Of a DNA stretch of 23,788 nt, positions 6,697-14,678 are shown in pieces. How positions within the stretch are numbered: position 1 is the first letter of the stretch; each line of letters opens with the position of its first letter. Source of the stretch: a virus; the IMG/VR virus record IMGVR_UViG_3300036770_006207, positions 1 through 23,788 of that record. One strand, written 5' to 3'. A model generated the notes under the pieces. It saw only the letters and a list, made by a program, of their open reading frames with translations, ran no database searches and was not told the DNA's origin. A program made the translations under genes and the position numbers.

Positions 6697-7508
6697 TGAT
6701 ATACTCCCGGTAATTGGGGTAAAAGAAAATCATCTACAAACATTTTGTGAGCTTCTTTGCTAGGATGATTATCATATCCATCGTCCCAAGTGTTTATATT
6801 ATTCAAAGTATATTCCCTAAGACCGCCATAGTTTTTATCTGTAAAAATCCACTTAGACCAATCGATGGAATCCTGCATACTTTTAAATTGTGGAGCACAA
6901 GTTAATATGTATTGGCCAAATCCTTCTCTATGAGTCATAAACCTATAGTTCCATCCCTTAGATTCACACATCCATTGCACCTGTAAAATAGATCTAATAG
7001 TATTATACCAGTGCGCATTAGTATTCCATAAATATTTTTGAAAATTAATAAACATGTTTACATATTCTTTATCTATAAATTTTTGATGTGCCCACTTGGT
7101 GTGTTCGGTAACTTTACTACATTGCATTAACCAAAAATTGTTCAATGTAGATCTATCAATTTCTCCAGTGATGTCTTTATGATAATATGTACCGGGATTA
7201 AAATCACTCTTTGATAATCTATTAGATTCAAAAAGATCATTAACATAAGGAGTTTCATCTTGATGTATAGGAATTTCAAACCTAACTGGAGAAGACCACA
7301 TAATCGATATATCAGGAAGAAAACCTTTTTCCGAAGCCCTTAAAGCAGAATCTATTACCGAGGACGAAATAAAACTATTTCCTGCTCCGGATTTGGCAGA
7401 ATTTTTTGAAAATTTCGTATTAGATATAATATTGCTCTGAATATAACGTGCCCAACTATCGTGCATGTCAGTAAAGCTGCATCCGCCAAAAATATAAAAC
7501 TTTTTCAT
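6693..7508 (-). CDS. SGNH/GDSL hydrolase-like protein, 271 aa
   Basis: SGNH-fold proteins are esterases or acyltransferases that often act on glycan O-acetyl groups. Here the nucleophile block is IFGGCSFT, with Ser11; the oxyanion block has SGAGN (G41-N44); and the C-terminal Asp-His block is DNHPSKEAH, with D246 and H248. The usual GxND block is replaced by MWSSPVRFE, as in other phage-type members I recall. The start is ATG 7508, which forms the ATGA overlap with the upstream gene. An upstream TTG at 7514 is less likely. There is no signal peptide, so it should act in the cytoplasm. It is flanked on both sides by putative glycosyltransferases, which supports a glycan substrate (inference). 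Confidence 0.78.
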   Translation of the reverse strand: MKKFYIFGGCSFTDMHDSWARYIQSNIISNTKFSKNSAKSGAGNSFISSSVIDSALRASEKGFLPDISIMWSSPVRFEIPIHQDETPYVNDLFESNRLSKSDFNPGTYYHKDITGEIDRSTLNNFWLMQCSKVTEHTKWAHQKFIDKEYVNMFINFQKYLWNTNAHWYNTIRSILQVQWMCESKGWNYRFMTHREGFGQYILTCAPQFKSMQDSIDWSKWIFTDKNYGGLREYTLNNINTWDDGYDNHPSKEAHKMFVDDFLLPQLPGVYQ

Positions 7509-8512
7509 AACCAACTTTCTATTTCCTTATTAGATATTTTCATCTCAAAATATTTTTTTTGATTCGATAATAATCTTTGATTGTAATAAAATTTATCCTT
7601 ATCGCTGAAATTTTTAATTTCTCTTAAAAATTTTTCTAAACTTTCTAAAGCAGACTCAAATCTTTTTATATCATCAATTTCATTATCATAAGAATTATCA
7701 ATGATATCATCAAATACATCAAAGTTTAAATTTCTAAAAAATTCAACCATTCCTGGCTGTGCTATCCATATTTGAAAATGACAATTTGCAATTGGCTTAT
7801 AGCTTTTTTCTGTGATAAACAATCCTCGTTTAGAATCTGCATATGTTTCTGTAACTAAAGAGATCGATGTTTGTTCGTATATAAAACTTTCGTGAGTTCT
7901 GTCATCTTGATGTATCTGTTCATTCGATCTATCTAATATTATTATATTTTTATCTTTAATAATCCCTTTTACATAACAAGGATCGCCGTTATAAGATTTT
8001 AAAAATAATTCCATACTATTTTTATTTTCAAAATGATTATATCTATTAAGAAAACTAACAAAATTGTTTTCTAATAAATTTTTATCATACAATCTTTGTA
8101 AAATATAATATCGATGCCAGTCCGGTCTCCCATTTAAACATAAAAATTTTTGATTGAAGCTATTTGATACATTTACCTTTTGATTATAATCTTCTAATCT
8201 TTTTTTGTAATCAAAAGCCCAATAATTAAAAAATTTACCTTTAGTTTCTGCTAATTTATAATTACAATGCAATACAGTTCCGTATCTACTAAAATAATCT
8301 ATGTCGATCCAGTTTTCGTCTCCCTCCGAGTGAAAAATAACCAAAGGCAGATTTTTTTCGTAAATTATCTCTCCTATCCCTTCATAATGCTCGCAAATTT
8401 GAAATGATCCTTCCCAATTGCTAAAAGATTCAATCATAGGTAGTATTCTATGCCCTGGACAATTTTTAAAATTTCCATCGACCTTAATTATTCTCAAATT
8501 CGATTTCGCCAT
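7505..8512 (-). CDS. Putative glycosyltransferase, GT-B-like C-terminal signature (paralog 3), 335 aa
   Basis: This is the third member of the paralog set: CLNGRPDWHR (125-134), VTETY (220-224), ITEKSYKPI (233-241), and FDVFDDIIDNSYDNEID (264-280). Compared with its relatives, the segment after KPI reads ANCHFQIWIAQPG instead of containing a PF pair, so the pocket may differ. The N-terminal half has the form of a small alpha/beta domain (VIFHSEGDENW). The start overlaps the upstream radical SAM gene by 19 nt and has only a weak ribosome binding site, so coupling is likely. Function as a sugar transferase is an inference from the shared signature. Confidence 0.72.
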   Translation of the reverse strand: MAKSNLRIIKVDGNFKNCPGHRILPMIESFSNWEGSFQICEHYEGIGEIIYEKNLPLVIFHSEGDENWIDIDYFSRYGTVLHCNYKLAETKGKFFNYWAFDYKKRLEDYNQKVNVSNSFNQKFLCLNGRPDWHRYYILQRLYDKNLLENNFVSFLNRYNHFENKNSMELFLKSYNGDPCYVKGIIKDKNIIILDRSNEQIHQDDRTHESFIYEQTSISLVTETYADSKRGLFITEKSYKPIANCHFQIWIAQPGMVEFFRNLNFDVFDDIIDNSYDNEIDDIKRFESALESLEKFLREIKNFSDKDKFYYNQRLLSNQKKYFEMKISNKEIESWL

Positions 8513-9348
8513 ATCGCTACACTTTCATAACCTTGCATAGTTCCATTAGTATCACAATTTTTACATGCAGGTAATTCTTTTCTCAATCCTTTTTCTAATT
8601 TACGCCTTACTTCGACAAATTTTTCATCGGACCAAATTTTATCAAATTCAGTCTTATAAATATTTCCAAATGATTGTTGTTTCCTCGACCAATCATTACA
8701 ACATAATCCAACGTCACCATTCCAATCTATAAATGCTTTATAAAAAGGTAACCAACAGGGCCTATAAGTTTCTTTAGGAGAAAATATTCCTCCCCTATTA
8801 TTAAAATTGTATAACTCAATTAATTTTTTAGAACCGTCATCGTAATGATCCCTTATTCTAAAAGGAATTTTACAATCCTTTAGAATTTTTGTCATTTGTT
8901 CGACATGACTAGGACCATCGTAACAGTCAACTATTAACAAATCTAAACCTGCAGATTGTAATTGTTGATGTGAAATCGATTCTTTCAATATTCTATCACC
9001 GTTAGTAATGAGTTCTGTATGGAAATTTTTTGATAAAATTTCTATTATTTTTAGTATATTAGGATTTAGAAGAGGCTCTCCATAGCCTGTTATATGAATA
9101 TCGCCGCGATAGTCAACGGACAGCAATTGATCTTTTAGTTTTTCAACTGTGTCAACTGACATATGAAGATTTCTATTAGGATAAATGTTAGGGTCGCTTC
9201 GTGGACAAAAACTGCATGTCCTATTACATAATTCAGTTGGATTGATTTCTATAACAGCAAGTCCTAATAGATAAGGATTAGTTTTATCTAAATCACGATA
9301 TCTTGCATCTCTAAACTGCAAATGATCAGTTATATTAAATTTTGACAT
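8494..9348 (-). CDS. Radical SAM protein with C-terminal SPASM/twitch-like domain, 284 aa
   Basis: The canonical radical SAM cluster motif is CNRTCSFC (C41, C45, C48), followed by GYGEP (88-92), which binds the SAM amino group, and ITNG (114-117). After the core, residues 195-268 carry C198, the pair C216-C217 in DVGLCC, and C262xxC265. This is the auxiliary-cluster domain in its usual C-terminal place. SPASM/twitch enzymes modify peptides, sugars or alcohols; the substrate here is unknown. It is the only radical SAM gene in the operon with this domain order: the six others carry a similar cysteine pattern before the core. It overlaps the upstream gene by 14 nt. Confidence 0.9.
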   Translation of the reverse strand: MSKFNITDHLQFRDARYRDLDKTNPYLLGLAVIEINPTELCNRTCSFCPRSDPNIYPNRNLHMSVDTVEKLKDQLLSVDYRGDIHITGYGEPLLNPNILKIIEILSKNFHTELITNGDRILKESISHQQLQSAGLDLLIVDCYDGPSHVEQMTKILKDCKIPFRIRDHYDDGSKKLIELYNFNNRGGIFSPKETYRPCWLPFYKAFIDWNGDVGLCCNDWSRKQQSFGNIYKTEFDKIWSDEKFVEVRRKLEKGLRKELPACKNCDTNGTMQGYESVAIWRNRI

Positions 9349-10336
9349 AGTGATCCGGTATGATTAATTCCGAATTGCTTAAGGCGTTAGGATTATGTAT
9401 GATAATAGAATCATCCAAACATCTAGAATACCTATGATCAACTGAAACAAAAAATAATAATTCAAAGAGATTAAAATTTTTAATATTTTTACCTAAATAT
9501 ATCCAAGGACAGTCTTTCGGTAATTTTTGTTTATTGACTAATTCAATATTATAAGAGAACGGTACCGATAAATTATTTTGACTTCGATCTTTAAAGGTCA
9601 TATTTTTCATTTGATCAGTTAATTCAAATGAAAAATTCACATCGTTATCGATATATATTTGTAATGGTAAGAATTTAAAAATAGTGTTTGACCATAAATT
9701 AAATTTTTTATAATCTGGCCAGGCATCTGCTCCTAAGAACTCATATGTAAAGTCTGGGTACTTTTGTCCTGCCTGATGTTTTCCTGCTATCCATAATTCT
9801 TCAAGATTTTCTGTTCTCCATAGAATTTTTTCTGAACTAATTAATGTATTTCTTAGTGTAGTTTCATCCGTGATATAAATTGGATCAGATAACCTAGATA
9901 ACAAAGTCTGATTTTTATTAATATTAATTAATGTTTTAAGTTTTTTTATTTTTAAAAATCTTGCAGCTACGCATCTGTTAGTTCCAGGATGAATTACAAT
10001 CTTTCCGTTATCTAGGTGATTAATTCCTTTTAACGGGTTGATCCATCCTTTTTTACAATAACTTTGTATTAGCCATAAAACTTTTTCAAAATAGTGTTTA
10101 ATCTTATTTTCTCCGATAAGAGGGATACCTAATACACTGGCTCCCCAATTATCTAACATAGATCTTGCAATTTTTTCTTCTTCATTTGTCACGTTATTGC
10201 TTTTTTTCCATTCGTCGATAATATCATCATTTATTCCACTATACCATTTTAAATCTTCTATAGGATAGTCCACAAGCACTACTACCTGTGTGTCGAAAAA
10301 ATTTTTATCGAAGAAATCTTGTCCTGCTGTACTCAT
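9335..10336 (-). CDS. Unknown protein with a ParB-like segment, 333 aa
   Basis: I do not recognise the whole protein. Residues 112-140 (KIVIHPGTNRCVAARFLKI and following) resemble the nucleotide-binding box of the ParB/sulfiredoxin fold, where a basic G.(R/N)R..AA..L pattern follows a short strand. The preceding helix-rich 60 residues and the following beta strand fit such a fold weakly. The C-terminal half (tryptophan- and aromatic-rich, KYPDFTYEFLGADAWPDY) has no motif I can name. ParB-like modules can act as CTPases, kinases or nucleases, so a small-molecule or regulatory role is possible but speculative. It sits between two radical SAM genes, with ATGA and 14-nt overlaps, so it may serve the same pathway. 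Confidence 0.6.
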   Translation of the reverse strand: MSTAGQDFFDKNFFDTQVVVLVDYPIEDLKWYSGINDDIIDEWKKSNNVTNEEEKIARSMLDNWGASVLGIPLIGENKIKHYFEKVLWLIQSYCKKGWINPLKGINHLDNGKIVIHPGTNRCVAARFLKIKKLKTLININKNQTLLSRLSDPIYITDETTLRNTLISSEKILWRTENLEELWIAGKHQAGQKYPDFTYEFLGADAWPDYKKFNLWSNTIFKFLPLQIYIDNDVNFSFELTDQMKNMTFKDRSQNNLSVPFSYNIELVNKQKLPKDCPWIYLGKNIKNFNLFELLFFVSVDHRYSRCLDDSIIIHNPNALSNSELIIPDHYVKI

Positions 10337-11499
10337 TTTATTTTTAATATCTCATTTAATTCAGGAAAAACTTTAGAAAAGTCCTCTCCCCGCAACGAAT
10401 CTAATTTTAATGTAGTATCTCTAAATTGCTCGGGATATTCTAAATGAATACTACCTTCCATCATAAAATCTACAACTTCTTTAACTTTCAAATCGTTCCA
10501 TTGATATCCAGTTTTGGTTTTTTCTAAATAATCTTTTACCTGTAATTTTTGATTGTCAGATAATGATTGTATATTCATATATTCTGGTCTAAATATAAAA
10601 TTAAAATATAACTGATCATCATGTAAACCAAATTTCTTTACCCAGTTGATAAATTCATTCATATACATCACGTTGTAAATAGAAACGCTATAACAAATCG
10701 GTGTCCATATTTTATTTTTAGATAACACACTCTCGAAGATAGGAACCATGGTTTCCCATTTGGCGGGATATCTGAGATATTCAAATTTTTTCTCTATCCC
10801 ATCGATACTAAACATAATTTCTACTTTTTTAAACTGATCCCAAATTTCGAACATCCTTTCAGTTGGTTGTATAGTGCCGTTGGTATTATAATGTACGATT
10901 ATATCTTTTGCGTAACCTCTTTCAACGCATTTTTGTAATATTTCAAAATGCTTTTTAATTAGAAACGGTTCTCCTCCGGTAAAATCAAAATATTCTATAT
11001 TCGGAAGTAACGTTTCAATCTCATTCCATATTGGGCTTTCTTCCTCGATCCAGTAACTGTGTATATTAGAATTAAAAGTTTTTCCGTAAATTTTTATTTC
11101 ATCTTCTGCCCATTTAGAACTACTGTGGCTGGAACAACTTCTACACTTTAAATTGCATACCGTACCCAACTTTAAATCTAAATATGTAGGAGGCTGTAAA
11201 GATGAATTCCACCTCTCTAATCTGTGTTTAAACCATTCGTTACTAATTTCTCTTTTTGATCTCTTACCTACAGATTCCATTTCCCAGCAAGGTGAACATC
11301 CGACTGGTTGGGATCCATTTAACATCTGCTGTCTTAGATTATTCATGTATTCACTGTTCCAAACATCCTTGATAGAATATTTGTTTAGATTAGCTACTTT
11401 CCCATCTATTTTTACAGGTTCTCTATAAAGACAACAAGGTTTGGCATTTCCTGCTGCGGTGGCTTCTAAATGTATCCAAGGTAAAATGCATTTTTTCAT
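10333..11499 (-). CDS. Radical SAM protein with N-terminal twitch-like cluster domain (CC type), 388 aa
   Basis: The auxiliary-cluster domain comes first: C4 in CILPWIH, C22-C23 in AKPCC, a conserved DVWNSEYMNNLR stretch, then C68xxC71. The radical SAM core follows: CNLKCRSC (C115, C119, C122), TGGEP (174-178), and HYNTNG. A family signature follows in the second half: SID (231-233) then EYLR (240-243) and W248. The substrate is unknown. The N-terminal placement matches the 'N-terminal twitch' radical SAM group described in protein family collections. Start and stop both sit in ATGA overlaps. Closest relatives by motif are the genes at 12284, 13467 and 14675. Confidence 0.92.
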   Translation of the reverse strand: MKKCILPWIHLEATAAGNAKPCCLYREPVKIDGKVANLNKYSIKDVWNSEYMNNLRQQMLNGSQPVGCSPCWEMESVGKRSKREISNEWFKHRLERWNSSLQPPTYLDLKLGTVCNLKCRSCSSHSSSKWAEDEIKIYGKTFNSNIHSYWIEEESPIWNEIETLLPNIEYFDFTGGEPFLIKKHFEILQKCVERGYAKDIIVHYNTNGTIQPTERMFEIWDQFKKVEIMFSIDGIEKKFEYLRYPAKWETMVPIFESVLSKNKIWTPICYSVSIYNVMYMNEFINWVKKFGLHDDQLYFNFIFRPEYMNIQSLSDNQKLQVKDYLEKTKTGYQWNDLKVKEVVDFMMEGSIHLEYPEQFRDTTLKLDSLRGEDFSKVFPELNEILKIK

Positions 11500-12284
11500 A
11501 ATAATTTTTCTATGTATGGTATTAAATATTCTTCAGCTAAAATTTTATTTCCGGCATGATTTATATGACTTCTATCTATATAAAAATCATTAGACGGATA
11601 TGTTCTTTCTAACCAAGATTTCCAATTCTCTTCTATATAATTTACACTATTTTTAAATTTGAGAAAAAAATTAGATTCTAAAATGTCATTCGGCAAAGGC
11701 AGATAAGAGAAATATAAAGATTTAATGTTGTGTTTTTTTAAATAATTTTCAAAAATTACTAAATTCGAAAAAGTTTTTTGAAATTTGTAAGTACTATATG
11801 ATACGTTTTCAGTCAGAACAGAAACAAAATTTCTATACTTTTTATAATTTAAGTTTTTCATCCCTGAGTGTTTAAATTCATCATGTTTAAATTTATCCTC
11901 GGCCGAATATGAACCATCTGTGTATTTTGTTTTAGCATTATCTGCTATACCAATTACTCTTTGAAATTTATCATTTTTAGATTCGTAATATATTGATTCA
12001 TCTTTTCCATTAAAATATTTGTTGTCTAAAAAATTGTCAAACCCGTCAGTTCCTAAAGTAATTCTATCTAATGTACTCAATTGAAATATAATAAAATCAA
12101 CTTTTTGTGTTTCAATTAAATTAAAGGCGGAAAAAATAGTATAATCAATATCAGCACCACAATGGCCCGCATTAATTACTTGCCAATCTTTTAGACAATT
12201 TTGTAAGTGAGCCGGATATGTTTCATAGCTTTTTATGCTATGACCCCATGTCCAACTGCAACCAACTGCAACCATCGTGTTCAT
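11496..12284 (-). CDS. SGNH/GDSL hydrolase-like protein, 262 aa
   Basis: The nucleophile block is AVGCSWTWG (Ser10), followed by NAGHCG (38-43) for the oxyanion region and a C-terminal DRSHINHAG with D237 and H240 in the catalytic DxxH spacing. The middle of the protein (about 95-170) is rich in lysine and tyrosine and not recognisable. The start is ATG 12284, which overlaps the previous stop as TAATG and has AAGG about 9 nt upstream. A further upstream ATG at 12323 would create a 40-nt overlap without benefit. It is distinct from the other SGNH protein in this operon, so two different acyl-transfer or deacylation steps may exist. Cytoplasmic; no signal peptide. Confidence 0.75.
   Translation of the reverse strand: MNTMVAVGCSWTWGHSIKSYETYPAHLQNCLKDWQVINAGHCGADIDYTIFSAFNLIETQKVDFIIFQLSTLDRITLGTDGFDNFLDNKYFNGKDESIYYESKNDKFQRVIGIADNAKTKYTDGSYSAEDKFKHDEFKHSGMKNLNYKKYRNFVSVLTENVSYSTYKFQKTFSNLVIFENYLKKHNIKSLYFSYLPLPNDILESNFFLKFKNSVNYIEENWKSWLERTYPSNDFYIDRSHINHAGNKILAEEYLIPYIEKLL
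12252..12274. repeat. 10-nt tandem repeat over the SGNH nucleophile codons
   Basis: The unit CCAACTGCAA occurs twice in direct succession (12252-12261 and 12262-12271), followed by a further CCA. It covers the codons for VAVGCSW, which includes the nucleophile serine of the SGNH protein. The period is not a multiple of three, so gain or loss of one unit would frameshift the gene right after its start. Confidence 0.7.
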
Positions 12285-13477
12285 TATATTAAACCTTCTA
12301 ATTCTGTAAAAACATTTCTCCAATTTTCCTGCCTAATAGAATCAATTTTATCCATATGATCGATCATCTTGGGAATTAAATTCTGTGTTTGAGCAGAATC
12401 GATAAATTTTATGTAGCTCTTAAAATCTTCCAGTACAGAGACCGAACCGTTAGGAATCAAATAATTTTCTATATATTGATTTATACTGTTCTTTAATTTT
12501 TCTTTAGTTTCGATTGGTAGTATTTGAACGCACAGGTGTTCGGGATTTACTGCAAAATTAAGTCTGAAATTATCAATATTATCAATTATACCACTTTCAT
12601 ATACTTCTTTATGAAAATCGATTACATGAAAACTGTTAAGTACGGTTAAAGTAAAATTAATAGTAAATCTGACATTAGGGGCTCTGATTTTTATTTGTTC
12701 TCTATTGTCTAAAAATTTTTGCCAGTTTTGTCCTTTTCTTATGAGTTCTCCTCTACTCCAACTTCCGTCAAGACTAGCATACATATCTACTCTTTCAAAT
12801 TTTGGCCAAAGGTCGAGAACGTTCATAGATTTATATTTTAGTTGGCTACAATTTGAATTATATCTAATATGAACATTATATTTTTTCATTTCATCTAGCC
12901 TGTTCAAAATTCGATAATGTTCTTCCATTATTAGAGGTTCACCGCCGGCAAAATAAATTTCTTCAACGGTATCAAATAAAGGTTCTATTTGTTCCCACAA
13001 TTTATCAGGATCCGGATCATTGGGAATATCTGATGGTAAAATTCCGTACATTTTTTTAGTGTCTTCATACCACCCGCTAGACAATTGTGGTCCGCACATT
13101 CTGCATTTAAAATTACATATATTGTTAAATCTAAAATCCCAATACACTAAATTCATTTTTTCGTAAGATCCGTCGGGCAATGTCTTATCTACTTCTGACA
13201 AATGATGAGAATATCTTTGATTAAGTGTCATTCTCATTGAGTTTTGACCCGCTTCTTCGAAAGCATAACATCGCTGGCAACTCTGAGACCTTAATCCGTT
13301 TAACATGTTTAATCTTAAATCTTTCATAGGAGTATCGTTCCATACTTCAGAAAGAGTTTGTTTAGAAAGATCTCCCACTGTATATTCCATTGGAGTTAAG
13401 CAACACGGATATACCTTTTCATTAGGCCATGTATGTAAATGTATCCAAGGTGAAATACAAAAAATATCATTCTTCAT
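12284..13477 (-). CDS. Radical SAM protein with N-terminal twitch-like cluster domain (CC type), 397 aa
   Basis: The N-terminal cluster domain has C7 in CISPWIH, C25-C26 in YPCC, EVWNDTPMKDLR, and C67xxC70. The radical SAM motif is CNFKCRMC (C121, C125, C128); AGGEP lies at 177-181, then RYNSN. The later signature is SLD...GELIR..W, with leucine in place of the aromatic residue of its relatives. The core is closest in style to the gene at 14675 (both CNFKCRMCG). It overlaps the upstream radical SAM gene by 11 nt and has no strong ribosome binding site. The reaction and substrate are unknown; position beside an SGNH gene suggests the same pathway. Confidence 0.92.
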   Translation of the reverse strand: MKNDIFCISPWIHLHTWPNEKVYPCCLTPMEYTVGDLSKQTLSEVWNDTPMKDLRLNMLNGLRSQSCQRCYAFEEAGQNSMRMTLNQRYSHHLSEVDKTLPDGSYEKMNLVYWDFRFNNICNFKCRMCGPQLSSGWYEDTKKMYGILPSDIPNDPDPDKLWEQIEPLFDTVEEIYFAGGEPLIMEEHYRILNRLDEMKKYNVHIRYNSNCSQLKYKSMNVLDLWPKFERVDMYASLDGSWSRGELIRKGQNWQKFLDNREQIKIRAPNVRFTINFTLTVLNSFHVIDFHKEVYESGIIDNIDNFRLNFAVNPEHLCVQILPIETKEKLKNSINQYIENYLIPNGSVSVLEDFKSYIKFIDSAQTQNLIPKMIDHMDKIDSIRQENWRNVFTELEGLI

Positions 13478-14678
13478 AAATTTTTAACTCTATTATTTTT
13501 GCGTAATCATAAAACGCTTTTTCAAACGACTGATTTCTTATCGTATCGAATTTTTTTGTTATTTCTAAAAATTCAAAAAATTTAGTTTCATTGCTATTTA
13601 AGCTCATAAAATTCTTAACTGAATCGTAAAATGGATAATTTCTAATTTTATTCAAAACCAATTTTTTGAGACCCGAAGGTAAATTAGTAATACTAAAATA
13701 AGCGGGATCAGAAACAAAATTGTGACTGATTAGAATTTGTCGATCATTAAAATAATTATAGAATTCTTCAAGATAAAAAACGTTCATCGTTGATACGGTT
13801 TGCAATATTGAAAAATTAATGTTATTATGTTTTTCTTTTAAATCTTGCAGCCATAACAAAAATTCTTGTATCTTATTCCAATCCGACGGATATCTTATAT
13901 AGGAATTTCTTTCTTTTAAATCATCTATGCTAATAGAAAAATCTACACTTAAAAACTCCTTCCATACATCTTCGTACAATTGATTTTTTACGGTTCCATT
14001 GGTAGAATAGTGTATTTTTATTTTTGATGCAACTCCTCGATTTACGAGCATCTCTAAAAATTGTTTATGCTTGTCTACTAATAAAGGTTCGCCACCATTG
14101 ATATATATAAATCTAAGATTGTTTGTTTTCTTATCGAGATTTTTCCAAAAATCGTCATCTAACGGCCAATCGAAGTATTTTTGATCTGTGTCAAATCTTC
14201 CATGTAATTTAATCCAATCTGATTTCATTTTTGTACTGCTATAGGGATTACAAGTTCTGCAGGCTAAATTACAATGATTTCCGAGTCTTAGTTCTACGAA
14301 TTCGTAATCTAAATCTTTTAGACTACCGTCTTTGTTGGTAATTTCTAATGCATTATTATAATTAAAATTCAATCTTTTCGATTCTCTTAACCGTTTGCTT
14401 TCAATGCCAACTGATTCCAATTCATAACATTTTTTACAAGGAGAAGGAATTTCTCCTTCCAATATTTTTTTACGAACGTCATTAAATAATTCCGAATTGT
14501 GTATTCTATCGAAATTATACTTCTCCGAATTTAATGTTCTAAAAATCTTTTTGCCATTTACTAAATCGTGTGAATGTGATTCAGCATTGACACTAGATGA
14601 TTCGCAACACAGAGATACTATACCGTGAGGATGTGTAGCTAGATGTGTCCAAGGCAGGGGGCAAAACGTTTTGCTCAT
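13467..14678 (-). CDS. Radical SAM protein with N-terminal twitch-like cluster domain (CC type), 403 aa
   Basis: The start is ATG 14678, in a 4-nt ATGA overlap with the upstream gene and with a GGTGGA about 8 nt upstream. An in-frame ATG at 14693 would add five residues. Cluster domain: C6 in CPLPWTH, C24-C25 in SLCC, a longer variable insert, then C81xxC84. Core: CNLACRTC (C136, C140, C143), NGGEP (194-198), and HYSTNG. Signature: SIDDLKERNSYIR..W. Compared with its neighbour at 10333 the insert between CC and CxxC is about 11 residues longer. The substrate is unknown. The base composition is very AT-rich, like the rest of the operon. Confidence 0.92.
   Translation of the reverse strand: MSKTFCPLPWTHLATHPHGIVSLCCESSSVNAESHSHDLVNGKKIFRTLNSEKYNFDRIHNSELFNDVRKKILEGEIPSPCKKCYELESVGIESKRLRESKRLNFNYNNALEITNKDGSLKDLDYEFVELRLGNHCNLACRTCNPYSSTKMKSDWIKLHGRFDTDQKYFDWPLDDDFWKNLDKKTNNLRFIYINGGEPLLVDKHKQFLEMLVNRGVASKIKIHYSTNGTVKNQLYEDVWKEFLSVDFSISIDDLKERNSYIRYPSDWNKIQEFLLWLQDLKEKHNNINFSILQTVSTMNVFYLEEFYNYFNDRQILISHNFVSDPAYFSITNLPSGLKKLVLNKIRNYPFYDSVKNFMSLNSNETKFFEFLEITKKFDTIRNQSFEKAFYDYAKIIELKIYEE

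Noticed and set aside
8655-8662. TATAAATA on the plus strand inside a leftward gene, and CATAAATA at 7027-7034
   Set aside because: Both lie inside coding sequence, antisense to the operon, with no plus-strand gene downstream. In DNA this AT-rich, several such octamers per strand are expected by chance.
14438-14470. 8-bp hairpin (AAGGAGAA / TTCTCCTT, 5-nt loop) followed by a T-run on the plus strand
   Set aside because: It lies deep inside a leftward gene with no rightward transcript known there, the T-run is separated from the stem by several bases, and on the leftward strand no T-run follows. Not supported as a terminator.
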